Source: Streptomyces bikiniensis | Lineage (GTDB): Bacteria > Actinomycetota > Actinomycetes > Streptomycetales > Streptomycetaceae | Assembly (NCBI GenBank): GCA_000716465.1 | Contig: JNWL01000029.1 | Span: 14,976 to 78,975, forward strand | Direction: 5' to 3' | Length of the DNA: 64,000 nt | Shown here: positions 23,547 to 32,900 of the stretch, in pieces | Layout: each line of letters opens with the position of its first letter | Position numbering within the stretch: position 1 is the stretch's first letter | Position numbers and translations under genes: made by a program | The notes under the pieces: model-generated | The model's database searches: none | Told to the model about the DNA's origin: nothing | The model's input: the letters and a program-made list of their open reading frames with translations, nothing else

Positions 23547-23575
23547 TGTATAGCCGAGGCGACGGGGCTTGGGAA
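23547..23575 (-). promoter_or_regulatory. promoter of the MaoC-type dehydratase gene
   Basis: Minus-strand TTCCCA (23570-23575) and TATACA (23547-23552) are 17 bp apart; the transcript would carry a leader of about 130 nt containing the operator and the 16-bp repeats. Confidence 0.5.
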
Positions 23576-23939
23576 CCCTCGCTGACGGCACGTCAGAGGC
23601 CTTACGGGGCCGACCCCGGAGGAGTACGGGCCGACCGGTGCCGGCGGGCCGGTCGGCCGATGATGGCGACCGGGGGCGCCGTGCGGGCGTCGGACGCCTG
23701 GCCGGTGCAGGTCTTCTGCGCGGGTCGCGCGGGAGCGGCCATCGAGGTCCGGGCCGCGATCCCGGCTCCGGCGACGACGGTGACGCCGGTCGCCGCCAGG
23801 GCGATGCGGCGGCCTTTTCCGGACAGCCGGTGCTTCGGCGTTTCCCCGCCCCGTACGCGTGCGTTCCGCGGATCGCGGCCCCGTCCCCTCGGGGCGCGCC
23901 CACCATGACCCGGCCTCCGCGCGCCCTACCCTGGTCCCC
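23576..23939. other. 364-bp region without a supported gene
   Basis: All six frames were considered. One minus-strand frame (about 23640-23830) reads like a secretion signal (RRIALAATGVTVVAGAGIAA followed by Pro/Ala-rich sequence) but has no start codon or ribosome site and no recognisable continuation. TACCCT at 23927-23932 is the likely -10 box of the response regulator gene. Confidence 0.5.
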
Positions 23940-24581
23940 GTGACCGAGATGCCGCGGGACCACCGCCCGGGAAAGTCCGTGAGAGTCCTGCTCGCCGAGG
24001 ACCAGGGGATGATGCGCGGGGCACTGGCCCTACTGCTCGGCATGGAGCCGGACATCGAGGTGGTCGCGCAGGTCGGGCGCGGGGACGAGATCGTGGACGC
24101 GGCGCTCGTGGCGCGGCCGGACGTGGCGCTGCTCGACATCGAGCTGCCGGGGCGTTCGGGCCTGGACGCGGCGGCGGATCTGCGGGACGAGGTGCCGGAC
24201 TGCCGGGTGCTCATCCTGACGACGTTCGGCCGGCCGGGGTACCTGCGGCGGGCGATGGAGGCGGGGGCGGCCGGGTTCCTGGTGAAGGACGGGCCCGTGG
24301 AGGAGCTGGCCGAGGCGGTCCGGAAGGCCCTGCGGGGCGAGACGGTCGTCGACCCGGCGCTCGCGGCGGCGGCCCTCGGCGCGGGCCCGAGCCCCCTGAC
24401 GGCCCGCGAGCGGGACGCGCTTGCGGCCTCGGTGGACGGCGCGACGGTCGCGGACATCGCGGCGGCCCTGCACCTCTCGGAGTCCACGGTCCGCAACTAC
24501 CTGTCGTCCGCGATCGGCAAGACGGGCACCCGCGACCGCACGGAGGCGGTGCGGGCGGCCCGCCGGCAGGGCTGGCTCTGA
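23940..24581 (+). CDS. LuxR/NarL-family response regulator
   Basis: 213 residues. Receiver domain (residues 17-130) with acidic pair in LLAEDQ, phospho-acceptor D66 in LLDIELPG, and the conserved K in FLVKDGP; then a LuxR-type helix-turn-helix with LTARERDAL and IAAALHLSESTVRNYLSSAIGK. It resembles DesR-type regulators. The cognate histidine kinase, normally adjacent, is not present, so it is an orphan here. GTG start at 23940 follows a -10 box (TACCCT) by 7 nt, hence leaderless; ATG at 23949 is an alternative. Confidence 0.92.
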   Translation: MTEMPRDHRPGKSVRVLLAEDQGMMRGALALLLGMEPDIEVVAQVGRGDEIVDAALVARPDVALLDIELPGRSGLDAAADLRDEVPDCRVLILTTFGRPGYLRRAMEAGAAGFLVKDGPVEELAEAVRKALRGETVVDPALAAAALGAGPSPLTARERDALAASVDGATVADIAAALHLSESTVRNYLSSAIGKTGTRDRTEAVRAARRQGWL

Positions 24582-24615
24582 GCCGCGAGGGGCGCGCACA
24601 GGACCGGCGACTCGG

Positions 24616-24691
24616 CGCCGCGCGGACATATACGCAGGACCGGCGTTCGGCGGCTCCGCGCGGACATACGTACAAGACCGACCGTCGGCGG
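24616..24691. repeat. 38-bp imperfect tandem repeat, two units
   Basis: 24616-24653 and 24654-24691 share about three quarters of positions, each with a CGCGGACATA core followed by GGACCGGCG- or AGACCGACCG-like sequence and CGGCGG. A partial third unit may precede them. It fills the space just upstream of the hydrolase ATG. Confidence 0.7.
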
Positions 24692-24709
24692 CCCCCGCAT
24701 CCTCCCTCC

Positions 24710-25551
24710 ATGAGCGAACTCACGGGTGAACACGACACCGGGCGCGCCCACGGACTGCACGTGGTGCACGACGGTCCCCGACAGGCGCCCCCACTGCTGC
24801 TGATCCACGGTTCGGGGGCCTCGGGCGCCACGTGGGGCCGATGGTCCCCGCGCTCGCCCGCCACCACCACGTCGTCCGGGTCGACCTCCCGGGCTGCGGC
24901 CAGTCCCCGCCCGTGCCGTCGTACGACGTGCCCGCGCAGGCGGGCCGGGTGGCGGCGGTCCTCGACGGCCTCGGGCTGCGCTCCGTCGCCGTGGCCGGGC
25001 ACTCCAGCGGCGGTTACGTCGCCACCGCGCTCGCCGAGCGGCGCCCCGACCTGGTGAGGTCGCTCGCGCTGATCAGCTCCGGTCCGGCCCCCGACGCGCT
25101 GCTCCCGCAGCCGCTCGTCCTCCGGGTCCTGCTGGCCCCGCCCTTCGGCCCGCTCCTGTGGGCGTTGCGTTCGGACGCGGTGATCCGCAAGGGGATCGGC
25201 GCGACGGCCGCCCGCCCGGTGGAGGTCCCGGACGACATGGTCGCCGACCTGCGGGGCGGCACGTACCGCACGACCAGGGAGGTGCTGCGGTGCAGCACCG
25301 CCTACATCGCCGAACGGAGCGTGCCCGAGCGCCTCGCCGCCCTCGGAGTGCCGCTGCTGGTGGTCTTCGGCGGCGCCGACCCCCGCTGGGAGCCGTCGTC
25401 GGCGCACCGGTACGGGGCGGTGCCGGGCGCGCGGATCGAGACGCTGCCCGGCGTCGGGCACCTGGCCCTGCTCGAAGAGCCCGCCGCGACCGCCGCGCTG
25501 CTGCTGGGCTTCACGGCGCCGGGCGGCGACGTCCCGTCCGTACGGCCCTAG
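24710..25551 (+). pseudogene. alpha/beta hydrolase gene with frameshift
   Basis: Two overlapping frames together give one alpha/beta hydrolase of about 280 residues. Frame one (from 24710) encodes HGLHVVHDGP then LLLIHGSGASGATWG with the oxyanion HG motif; from about 24836 the continuation MVPALARHHHVVRVDLPGCG lies one frame away. The rest holds the nucleophile elbow GHSSGGY, an acid in VVFGGADPRW and the catalytic His in PGVGHLALLEEP. A single missing base in GTGGGGCCG would explain the break. It is either a real frameshift or a sequencing error. The 38-bp repeats lie just upstream. Confidence 0.85.
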
Positions 25552-25554
25552 GCT
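25549..25554 (+). promoter_or_regulatory. -10 box of the AraC-type gene, leaderless
   Basis: TAGGCT overlaps the hydrolase stop codon and ends 6 nt before the ATG at 25561. Confidence 0.45.
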
Positions 25555-25560
25555 GGTCCC

Positions 25561-26421
25561 ATGCGGCCGACGGAAGCACCGCTCGACTGGACACGCGTGG
25601 ACGTCGTGGTCCCGCGCGCCCCGCTCCGGACGTCGGGGATCGGCATGGCCGGCTTCCGGCAGGGCGTCTCCGCGCCGGTGGACATCGCGATGGTCGCGCA
25701 CCCCGCCGTCACCCTGCTCGTCGACCTGAGCGGGGAGGGCGGTCTTGTCCACCGCGCGGGGGACCGGCACGGGCGCGGCAGCGTCGTCGTCGGTCTCCTC
25801 CCCGGTGACTTCCGGGCGGGCGGCCGGGCCGGCGAGTGCCTCCAGATCCGGCTGGAACCGGTCGTGGCGGCTTCGGTGTTCGGGGCGGCGGCCGGAGCGG
25901 ACGGGGCGGTGGTGTCCCTCGCCGATGTCTGGGGCCGGGACGCCGAGCGGTTCGAGGAGGGGCTGCGGGCCGCCGGCTCGTGGGACGAACGGTTCGCGCT
26001 GGCGGCGGACGTCCTCGGCCGGAGGCTCGGCGCCGGTCCCCGGGTCGATCCGGAGGTCGCCCACGCCTGGCGGCGGACGTTCGGCCGCCGGGGGCGGGTG
26101 CGGGTCGACGGCCTCGCGGACGAGGTCGGCTGGAGCCGCAAGCGCCTGTCGGCCCGCTTCGGCGCCCAGCTCGGGGTGACGCCCAAGCGGGCCGCCCGGC
26201 TGGTGCGGTTCGACAGCGCGGCCCGTCTCCTCGCGGCGGGGCACGCCGCCGCCGAGGTCGCCGCCGGGAGCGGTTACGCCGACCAGTCCCACCTCCACCG
26301 CGAGGTACGGGAGTTCACCGGCCTCACGCCCTCGGCGGTGGCCGCCGCGCCGTGGCTCGCGATCGACGACCTCGCCTGGCCGGCCTCGTCGCCCGCCCGG
26401 CGCCCGGCGGGCCGCGCCTGA
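25561..26421 (+). CDS. AraC family transcriptional regulator
   Basis: 286 residues. The C-terminal third has the double helix-turn-helix: VDGLADEVGWSRKRLSARF and AAEVAAGSGYADQSHLHREV followed by FTGLTPSAV. The N-terminal 150 residues are a sensing domain without a recognisable ligand fold. The regulator follows the broken hydrolase by 9 bases and converges on a DHA2 pump 15 bases away; either may be its target, which is inference from position only. Confidence 0.9.
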   Translation: MRPTEAPLDWTRVDVVVPRAPLRTSGIGMAGFRQGVSAPVDIAMVAHPAVTLLVDLSGEGGLVHRAGDRHGRGSVVVGLLPGDFRAGGRAGECLQIRLEPVVAASVFGAAAGADGAVVSLADVWGRDAERFEEGLRAAGSWDERFALAADVLGRRLGAGPRVDPEVAHAWRRTFGRRGRVRVDGLADEVGWSRKRLSARFGAQLGVTPKRAARLVRFDSAARLLAAGHAAAEVAAGSGYADQSHLHREVREFTGLTPSAVAAAPWLAIDDLAWPASSPARRPAGRA

Positions 26422-26436
26422 TCGACGAGGCGCCCC

Positions 26437-27894
26437 CTAGGGATGCTGGGCGTCCCGGCGTCCGGACCTCGGCAGCCACAGCAGCATCAGGACGGTCGCG
26501 GCGAGGAGGATCGCCGCCGAGACGCGGAAGGCCGCCGCGTAGCCCTCGGTCAGGGCCGCCGGGTCGGGGGTGCCGTGGACCGGGCCGGTGACGGCGGCGG
26601 CGACGGTGGAGAGGGTCGCGAGGCCGAGGGCGCCGCCCATCGTGCGGGAGGTGTTGACGAGGCCGGAGACGAGTCCCGCTTCGCCGGGGGCGGCGCTGGA
26701 GGTGGCGAGGGTGGCCAGCGGGGTGGTGGCCAGGCCGATGCCGCCCATCATGAGGACGCCGGGGCCCAGGATCGTCGTCAGGAAGGTGCCGTCGACGCCC
26801 ATCGTGGACTGCCAGGCGAACCCGGAGGCGGCGACGAGCGCGCCGGTGACGGCGACCGTGCGGGCGCCGAGGGCGGGCATCAGGCGGGGCGCGAGCGTGG
26901 AGCCCAGGACGACGGCGAGGGAGCTGGGGACGAGCGCGAGGCCGGCCTGGAGCGGGGTGTGGCCGAGGACGTTCTGGGCGTACACCGTCATGAAGAACCA
27001 CATGCCGAAGGAGCTCGAACCGAACAGCAGGATCGCGGTGTTGGCCGCCGCCACCGTCCGCGTGCGGAAGATCTTCAGGGGCATCAGCGGGGCCGCCGTA
27101 CGGGCCTCGACGGCGACGAACGCGGCGAGCAGGACGAGCGCGCCGAGGAGCGTGAGCAGGGTCTTCGGGTCGCCCCAGCCCGCCTCCTCGGTCTGGACGA
27201 TGCCGTACGCGAGGGTGGCGAGCCCGCCGGTGACGAGGATCGCGCCCGGCAGGTCGAGGCGGCGGCCGGTGCCGGGGCGGCTCTCGCGGAGCCAGAGGAG
27301 CGCGCCGGCGAGGACGAGGACGCCGACGGGGACGTTGATGAGGAGGACCCAGCGCCAGGACAGCAGTTCGACGAGGAGCCCGCCGACGAAGCCGCCCGCC
27401 GCGCCGCCGGCGGCGCCGACCGCCGTCCAGGTGCCGATGGCCCGGGTCCTGGCGGGCCCGGGGGCGACCGCGCCGGTGACCAGGGTCAGGGTGGCGGGCG
27501 ACAGGACGGCGGCGCCGAGCCCCTGCGCGGCCCGCCCGGCGACGAGCTGCCAGTCCTCCTGCGCGAGGCCGCCCGCGACGGACCCGGCGGTGAACACGGC
27601 GAGCCCGAGCAGGAACATCGCCTTGCGCCCGTAGAGGTCGGCGGCCCGCCCGCCGAGCAGCATGAACCCGGCGAAGGCGATCGAGTACGCGTTGAGGACC
27701 CACTGCAGGCCGAGCGCCGAGAGCCCGAGGTCGGCCCGCAGCGACGGCAGCGCCACGTTCACGACGGAGACGTCGAGCACGACGAGGAACTGCCCGGCGC
27801 AGGCGACGAGCACGACCGCCCAGGACCGGGGCGCGGGGGCGGGAGGGGTGGGGGACGTGGTGGTGACGGAGTCGGCCTGCGGCATGCCGGTCAT
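26437..27894 (-). CDS. DHA2-type MFS drug efflux transporter
   Basis: 485 residues, about 14 membrane helices. LDVSVVNVALPSL is the helix 1 D1 motif and GGRAADLYGRKAMF is loop 2-3 motif A; GFVGGLLVELLSWRWVLLIN corresponds to antiporter motif C and its flank. The ATG at 27894 is chosen, with another ATG three codons in; the longer frame upstream overlaps the next gene. It should export small toxic molecules. Neighbouring AraC regulator is convergent. Confidence 0.92.
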   Translation of the reverse strand: MTGMPQADSVTTTSPTPPAPAPRSWAVVLVACAGQFLVVLDVSVVNVALPSLRADLGLSALGLQWVLNAYSIAFAGFMLLGGRAADLYGRKAMFLLGLAVFTAGSVAGGLAQEDWQLVAGRAAQGLGAAVLSPATLTLVTGAVAPGPARTRAIGTWTAVGAAGGAAGGFVGGLLVELLSWRWVLLINVPVGVLVLAGALLWLRESRPGTGRRLDLPGAILVTGGLATLAYGIVQTEEAGWGDPKTLLTLLGALVLLAAFVAVEARTAAPLMPLKIFRTRTVAAANTAILLFGSSSFGMWFFMTVYAQNVLGHTPLQAGLALVPSSLAVVLGSTLAPRLMPALGARTVAVTGALVAASGFAWQSTMGVDGTFLTTILGPGVLMMGGIGLATTPLATLATSSAAPGEAGLVSGLVNTSRTMGGALGLATLSTVAAAVTGPVHGTPDPAALTEGYAAAFRVSAAILLAATVLMLLWLPRSGRRDAQHP

Positions 27895-28014
27895 GGTCGC
27901 AGACGCCCTCGACCCCGTACATACGCCTCTGTGCACACGTCTCGCGCCCCGGGCGCCCGGCCCCCCACTTGTGGCAGCATCGTCGCGGGGACCGGGCCGT
28001 ACGGGGGAGGGAAC

Positions 28015-28596
28015 ATGGGCGCGAGCTGGTCGGCACTCTTGATCGCGGTGGTCGGCGTGGCGGGAACGCTGGGAGCCGCGCTCCTGACGCAGGTCCGCGC
28101 GGACCGCACCAAGCGCATGGAGCTGCGGGCCGCCGCCGACCAGCGGCGCGAGGAACGCGACCACGCCGAGGAACTGCTCCGGGCGGAGCGGGCCCTGCAG
28201 GGGCAGCGCGAGAGCCTGGAGCGCCGGCGCGCCTGCTACATCGCGCTGAACACCGCCGCGCGCCAGTACCTGACGGAGATGACCAACCACCTCCACGCGC
28301 TGGCGCGCGGCGAGGACGTCGCCGCGTCCCTGGAGAACCTGGAGGCGGCCAGGGTGGCCTACCGGGAGAGCTACGCGGAGTCCCAGATGATCGTCCCCGA
28401 CGTCGTCTCGCGCCCCTCCAGCGCGGCCAAGACGCGCTTGAACGCGGCCTACGGAAAGCTCAGGAAGTACGCGGCCGACCCCGCCGCCCACGCGGCCGAA
28501 CTGGGGACGATGGAGGCCGAACTCCACCAGGACGTCTGGCCCTACGTGGGGGCGATGAAGAAGGCGATGCGCGCCGACCTGGGCGTCGAGGACTGA
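28015..28596 (+). CDS. hypothetical membrane-anchored coiled-coil protein
   Basis: 193 residues. An N-terminal membrane helix (SALLIAVVGVAGTLGAALLT, residues 6-25) is followed by a highly charged coiled coil (about 30-75) and a helical domain. This layout recurs in Streptomyces proteins of unknown function. GGGGGAGGGAAC immediately precedes the ATG. Divergent from the efflux pump. Confidence 0.8.
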   Translation: MGASWSALLIAVVGVAGTLGAALLTQVRADRTKRMELRAAADQRREERDHAEELLRAERALQGQRESLERRRACYIALNTAARQYLTEMTNHLHALARGEDVAASLENLEAARVAYRESYAESQMIVPDVVSRPSSAAKTRLNAAYGKLRKYAADPAAHAAELGTMEAELHQDVWPYVGAMKKAMRADLGVED

Positions 28597-28677
28597 GCGG
28601 GCCGCCCGTTGTCAGTGCCGCCTGCCACGATCACCGGGAACTCGGAGACACGGACGACGGCAGAGAGCGAGCACGCC

Positions 28678-29082
28678 ATGGGCACCTGGGACATCGGCCC
28701 CTTCGACAACGACACCGCCGCCGACTTCTCCTACCGGGTGGACGGGGCCCCGGCGGAGGAGAAGGCGGAGGTGCTGCGCGGGGCCTTCCGGGAGGTGACC
28801 GGCACCGGTGGTGAGTACCTGGACGCGGACCTGTCGGTGGAGGCGATCGCCTCGGCGGCCCTGCTCGCGGCGCAGTGCCCGGGCGGGGAGCCGGTCACCA
28901 CCTCGTACGCCCCGAAGGACCCGCTGCCCGCGCTCCCGGCCGACCTCCGCCCGGAGGCCGTGGCGGCCCTGGACCGCGTCCTCACCGAGCCCTCCGAACT
29001 GCTCGAACTGTGGGAGGAGTCGGACGGGGAGGAGTGGAAGGCGGGGGTGCGGGGGTTGCGGGCGGTGCTGGCGGGGGCGTGA
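28678..29082 (+). CDS. DUF4259 domain protein
   Basis: 134 residues. The family signature GTWDIGPFDNDTAADF is at the very N-terminus, and the rest is helical with a C-terminal ALDRVL segment and an acidic EESDGEEW patch. Function unknown; several family members sit near immunity-type genes. Start at 28678 chosen because the conserved motif begins at once. Confidence 0.85.
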   Translation: MGTWDIGPFDNDTAADFSYRVDGAPAEEKAEVLRGAFREVTGTGGEYLDADLSVEAIASAALLAAQCPGGEPVTTSYAPKDPLPALPADLRPEAVAALDRVLTEPSELLELWEESDGEEWKAGVRGLRAVLAGA

Positions 29083-29156
29083 GGGCCGGCCGGGACGCCT
29101 TCCGACCGCGCGGAGGCGGCCCGTCGTGCTCCTCCGTGCCGGGCCGGAAGATCGGC

Positions 29157-29807
29157 TCAGTGGTGCCGGAGCAGCTCGACCCCCTCGGAGACGTGCTCCG
29201 TGCCGTAGCCGAAGTGCTCGCACAGGGCCAGGTGGCGTGCGTAGCGCTCCTCGGTGAGGTGGACGCGCCGCGTGCCCAGCAGGCGCAGGAGCAGCCGGTA
29301 GCCGAGGTCGGGGTCGACCCGGGAGACCACCTCCTCCACCGCCGTCAGCGTGGCCGGGGCGTCCGGCGCGCCGGTGAGCAGTGCGTCCGCGTCCCGTACT
29401 TCGCGCAGTACCGCGTCCTGCCGTGCGGTGTCGGCCGGCGGTGCGGCGGGCCGGTGATCGGGAGCGACCTCGACCAGGCGTGCGCGGCACGCGTCGGCGA
29501 TCGTCCGGAGCCATTCCCGGGGGCCGAGGCGGAGGTACGCGATGTCGTGGCGCCCTCCGGTGGCCCCGCGCCACAGGGCGGCGATCGTCTCGTCGGACAG
29601 CGGCGACTCCAGGAGGCGGAGGACGTCCACGAGCAGGACGGCCGCCGCGGACCCGGGAGTCCGGGCCGCGTCGTCGGCGGCCACCGCCCCGCGCAGGCAG
29701 TCCTGGGCGGTGGTTCCCGGCCCGTCCCAGGGGAACCACGAGGTGAGCGCGGACAGGCCGAAATCGCCCTCGAACAGGGGGCGATGGCTCTCGTCGTGTC
29801 GTGCCAT
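29157..29807 (-). CDS. candidate immunity protein for the upstream polymorphic toxin
   Basis: 216 residues, acidic, without signal peptide or membrane segment, so cytoplasmic. I do not recognise a domain; the sequence is mostly helical (VLLVDVLRLLESPLSDETIA, VEEVVSRVDPDLGYRLLLRL). Position is the main clue: it is the next gene after the 3' end of the toxin gene on the same strand, where immunity genes normally lie. A strong terminator between them means it probably also has its own promoter. Start ATG at 29807 (MARHDESH) fits better than the longer frame, which crosses the terminator. Confidence 0.6.
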   Translation of the reverse strand: MARHDESHRPLFEGDFGLSALTSWFPWDGPGTTAQDCLRGAVAADDAARTPGSAAAVLLVDVLRLLESPLSDETIAALWRGATGGRHDIAYLRLGPREWLRTIADACRARLVEVAPDHRPAAPPADTARQDAVLREVRDADALLTGAPDAPATLTAVEEVVSRVDPDLGYRLLLRLLGTRRVHLTEERYARHLALCEHFGYGTEHVSEGVELLRHH

Positions 29808-29849
29808 GGCCGGTCTCGGCTCCTTGGTCCATCGGGGTGACGCGGAGAG

Positions 29850-29886
29850 GGTGGGCCCGCCCGTCGTGAGGACGGGCGGGCCCACC
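29850..29886 (-). terminator. terminator between toxin and downstream gene
   Basis: A perfect 16-bp stem (29850-29865 with 29871-29886) with a 5-nt loop lies 87 bases past the toxin stop codon. Confidence 0.85.
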
Positions 29887-29900
29887 AGGGGTGTGACGGA

Positions 29901-29938
29901 GTGCTTCCGTTCACGGACGGTGCTTCCGTTCACGGACG
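29901..29938. repeat. exact 19-bp tandem duplication
   Basis: 29901-29919 and 29920-29938 are identical (GTGCTTCCGTTCACGGACG) and lie between the toxin stop and its terminator. Confidence 0.9.
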
Positions 29939-29972
29939 GGCCGCCGGGGCAGGACCGAGACGGCCGGTCGGG

Positions 29973-32900
29973 TTATGGCAACGGGTACGCCGTGTAGACG
30001 ATGTAACCCTGGTGCCCGCTCTTGCCCGGCAGCCTCTTGAGGACCACGCGGACCTTGTTGCCCGCCGCCGTCGGGGGCCCGGACGCGTGGTACACCGTGC
30101 CGAGCGAATCGTACTTGCTCCAGGAACCCTCGATCGGGAACGTGTCCTTGTTGCGCCACTGGCCGCGCTTGTTGAGGAAGTTGTCCAGTGCCTTGGAACT
30201 GGCCTCGCGCTTCTTGCCGTTCGGGAAGAAGTACTCCGCGAGGACGCGTTCGACGGCCTGCTGCGCGATGTCCCCGTCGGTCCACACCGTGCTGATCGGT
30301 GCCAGGCCCTTCCGCCCGTTCTCCTGGGCGAAGTCGACGGCCTGCCGCGGTGTCGGGTTGACGTGCCGGCTCAGGGTGTGCGCTTCGCTGTCGGGGAAGA
30401 GCAGCTCGTCGGCGAGGTTCGCGCAGTTGTGCACCAACAGGTCGCTCGCCCGTGCTCCCTCGGACCGCACGTAGAACGTGTGCGGGCCGTCGACCGTGAG
30501 GTCGTACACCCTCTGGCCGACGAGGCCGCCGCGGGTGCGCAGCGCGCCGACGGCGTGCAGCGAACCGTCCGGGGAGCGCAGCCGGTCCCCGGCGCGCAGC
30601 TCCGACACGAGGGTCCACCCGCGTTCGGCGACGTGGACGCGGTGTCCGGCGGTGCTGGTCAGCCGCTGCCCGTCCGCGAACGAGACGTCCACCAGGCGGT
30701 CGGTGTCGTGCGTGTAGGTCGACGTGACCGTCTGCGGGCCACGATCGCCGCTGTCCGGGTCCTCGGCCAGGACCCGGTCGCCGCGCCGCACCTCGCTGAT
30801 CGCCTTGCGGCTGCCGTCCGCCATCAGCACCCGGGTGGTGCCCGGGAAGCTGTTGAGCTTGCAGGACGTGACCATGTCCTCGTAGAGGTTGACCGTGTTC
30901 TCGATCCGGGCGAGGGTCGCCGGGTCCACGTCCAGCTTCCGCAGCGCGTTGTAGGCGTCGAGGACCCCGGTGCCGGTGTTCAGCGCGGCGTCCAGGGCCC
31001 GGACGGCCTCGGCGACCTTGGCGAACGCCTTGCCGGGGATGAAGTTGCTCGCGGCCCACGCGCAGCCGCCGGCGCTGCCGTGCCAGCAGTCGACGAAGTC
31101 CTGGAGCAGAACCGCCTTGAGGATCTGGTAGGTGACGGTCTGCTGGATCAGGTCCCACTTGCTGAAGTAGTGGGTGACCTCCTTCGTCATGCCCTTGAAT
31201 CGCTCGGTGGTCAGCAGCAGCGTGTCCGACGACGGGCAGCCGGTGGCGGTGGCCGGGACCTCGGGGTCGAGGCAGAGGAAGAAGTCGACGTCCACGTCGA
31301 ACGTCACCTTGAAGGTGACGGTGCAGCCCGTGAAGCCCGGCTCGATGACGCAGTCGTTCATCTGGTCGGCCTTGGTGACCGCGACGCTCTTCTCGTCGAC
31401 GACGTACCACGTGCCGCCGATCCCGGTCCCGGCTCCCGACGAGACCTGCTTGTTCGCGGCATTGCGGGTCGCCTCCTCGACGGCCTTCTGTGCCTCCTGG
31501 GCGTACTTCAGGGCGTCCTTGGCGGCCTGTTCCGCCTCGGTCGCGGCGGTGTCGGCGCGTTCGGCCGCCGCCCGTGCGTCCTTGGCGGACTGTTCGGCGC
31601 GGGACGCGGCCTGGTGGGCGGCGTCGGCGTCGAGGGCGGCCTGGTCGGCGGACTCGCGGGCCGAGCGGGCGTGGCCCTCGGCGCGGCCGGCGGCCAGGTC
31701 GGCGGCCGCGGCGTCCTCGGCGGCCCGGCGGTCGTACTCGACGGTGCGGGCCAGCGACTGGGCGGCCTTCGCGGCGGCGGTGGCGGCTTCGGCCGCGTGG
31801 CCGAGGGCCTCCTTCGCGTAGCCGCGCGCGTCGGCCGCGTGCCCGGCGGCGCCGGCCGCGTGCACGTACGCCTGCTTGGCGTCGCCCGTGGCCTGGTCCG
31901 CGAGGCTCTTGGCGGCCACGGCCTCGGCCTGCGCGTTCTTGGCGTGCGCGTCGGCGACGGCCTTCTGCTGTTCGGCGATCGTCTTCGACGCCTGGCCCGT
32001 GAGGACCACCAGGCTCGCCGCGGTGTCCGTCTCGGCGTACGGGGAGCCGAGCTGGATCGCGTCGTTGGCGGGCTTGGCGACCTGGGAGGCCGCCGCTCCG
32101 GCCTCCGCCGCCGCGCGGGCGGTGACGTAGGCGAACCCGGCGGCCTTCACCGACGCGGCCCGCGCGGTCGCGGCCTCCTTCGAGGCCGCGTCCGCGTGGG
32201 ACTTGGCCTCCTTCGCCTTGCGCTGGGCCTCGTCGGCCAGCGCGACCGCCGTGCGCGCCTCGGCGGCGGCGTGGTCGGACGCCTTGAGGGCGTCGGCGGC
32301 GGCGCTGGTCGCGGTCCACACCGCGGCGTCGGCCCTCAGCTTGGCGGCCTGGGCGGCGTCCGCGTTCGCGCGGGACCGCTTGGCCGCGGCCTCGGCCCGG
32401 GTGGCGGCGGCGTCCGCCTCGGCGGCCGCCTCGCTCGCCGCGGCAGCCGCGACGTGTGCCCTGCCGGAGGCCGCCTCGGCGTCGTCCGCGTGGGCGGAGG
32501 CCGCGTCGGCCGCCGCCCTGGACGCCTGGGCCTGCTCGTCGGACTCGTGGGCCTGGGCGTACGCCTCCTTCGCGTCGGCCTTGGCGCGGGCCGCGTCCGC
32601 CTTCTGCGCGGCGTCCCAGGCGTCGGCGTTGAGGTCGCGGGCCTTGTCGCGGGCCTTGACCGCGTCGTTCTTCCGCGCGACCGCGGTCGCCTCGGAGGAT
32701 TCGGCCGCCTTCCTGGCGTCCTCGGCCTTCACGGCCTCCGCCTCGGCGGTCTTCCGGTGCTGGGCGGCCTCGTTCTGCTTGACGGCGGCGGTGTCCTTCT
32801 CCGCCTTCGCCGTGGCCTCCTCCGCCTCGGCCGCGAGCCGCTTGGCGTGCGCGTCTGCCGCGGCGGCCTTGGCGTCGCCCTCGGCCTTCAGGGCGACGGC

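Noticed and set aside
23640..23830. Minus-strand segment resembling a signal peptide
   Set aside because: No start codon or ribosome site, and the sequence after the hydrophobic stretch has no recognisable domain.
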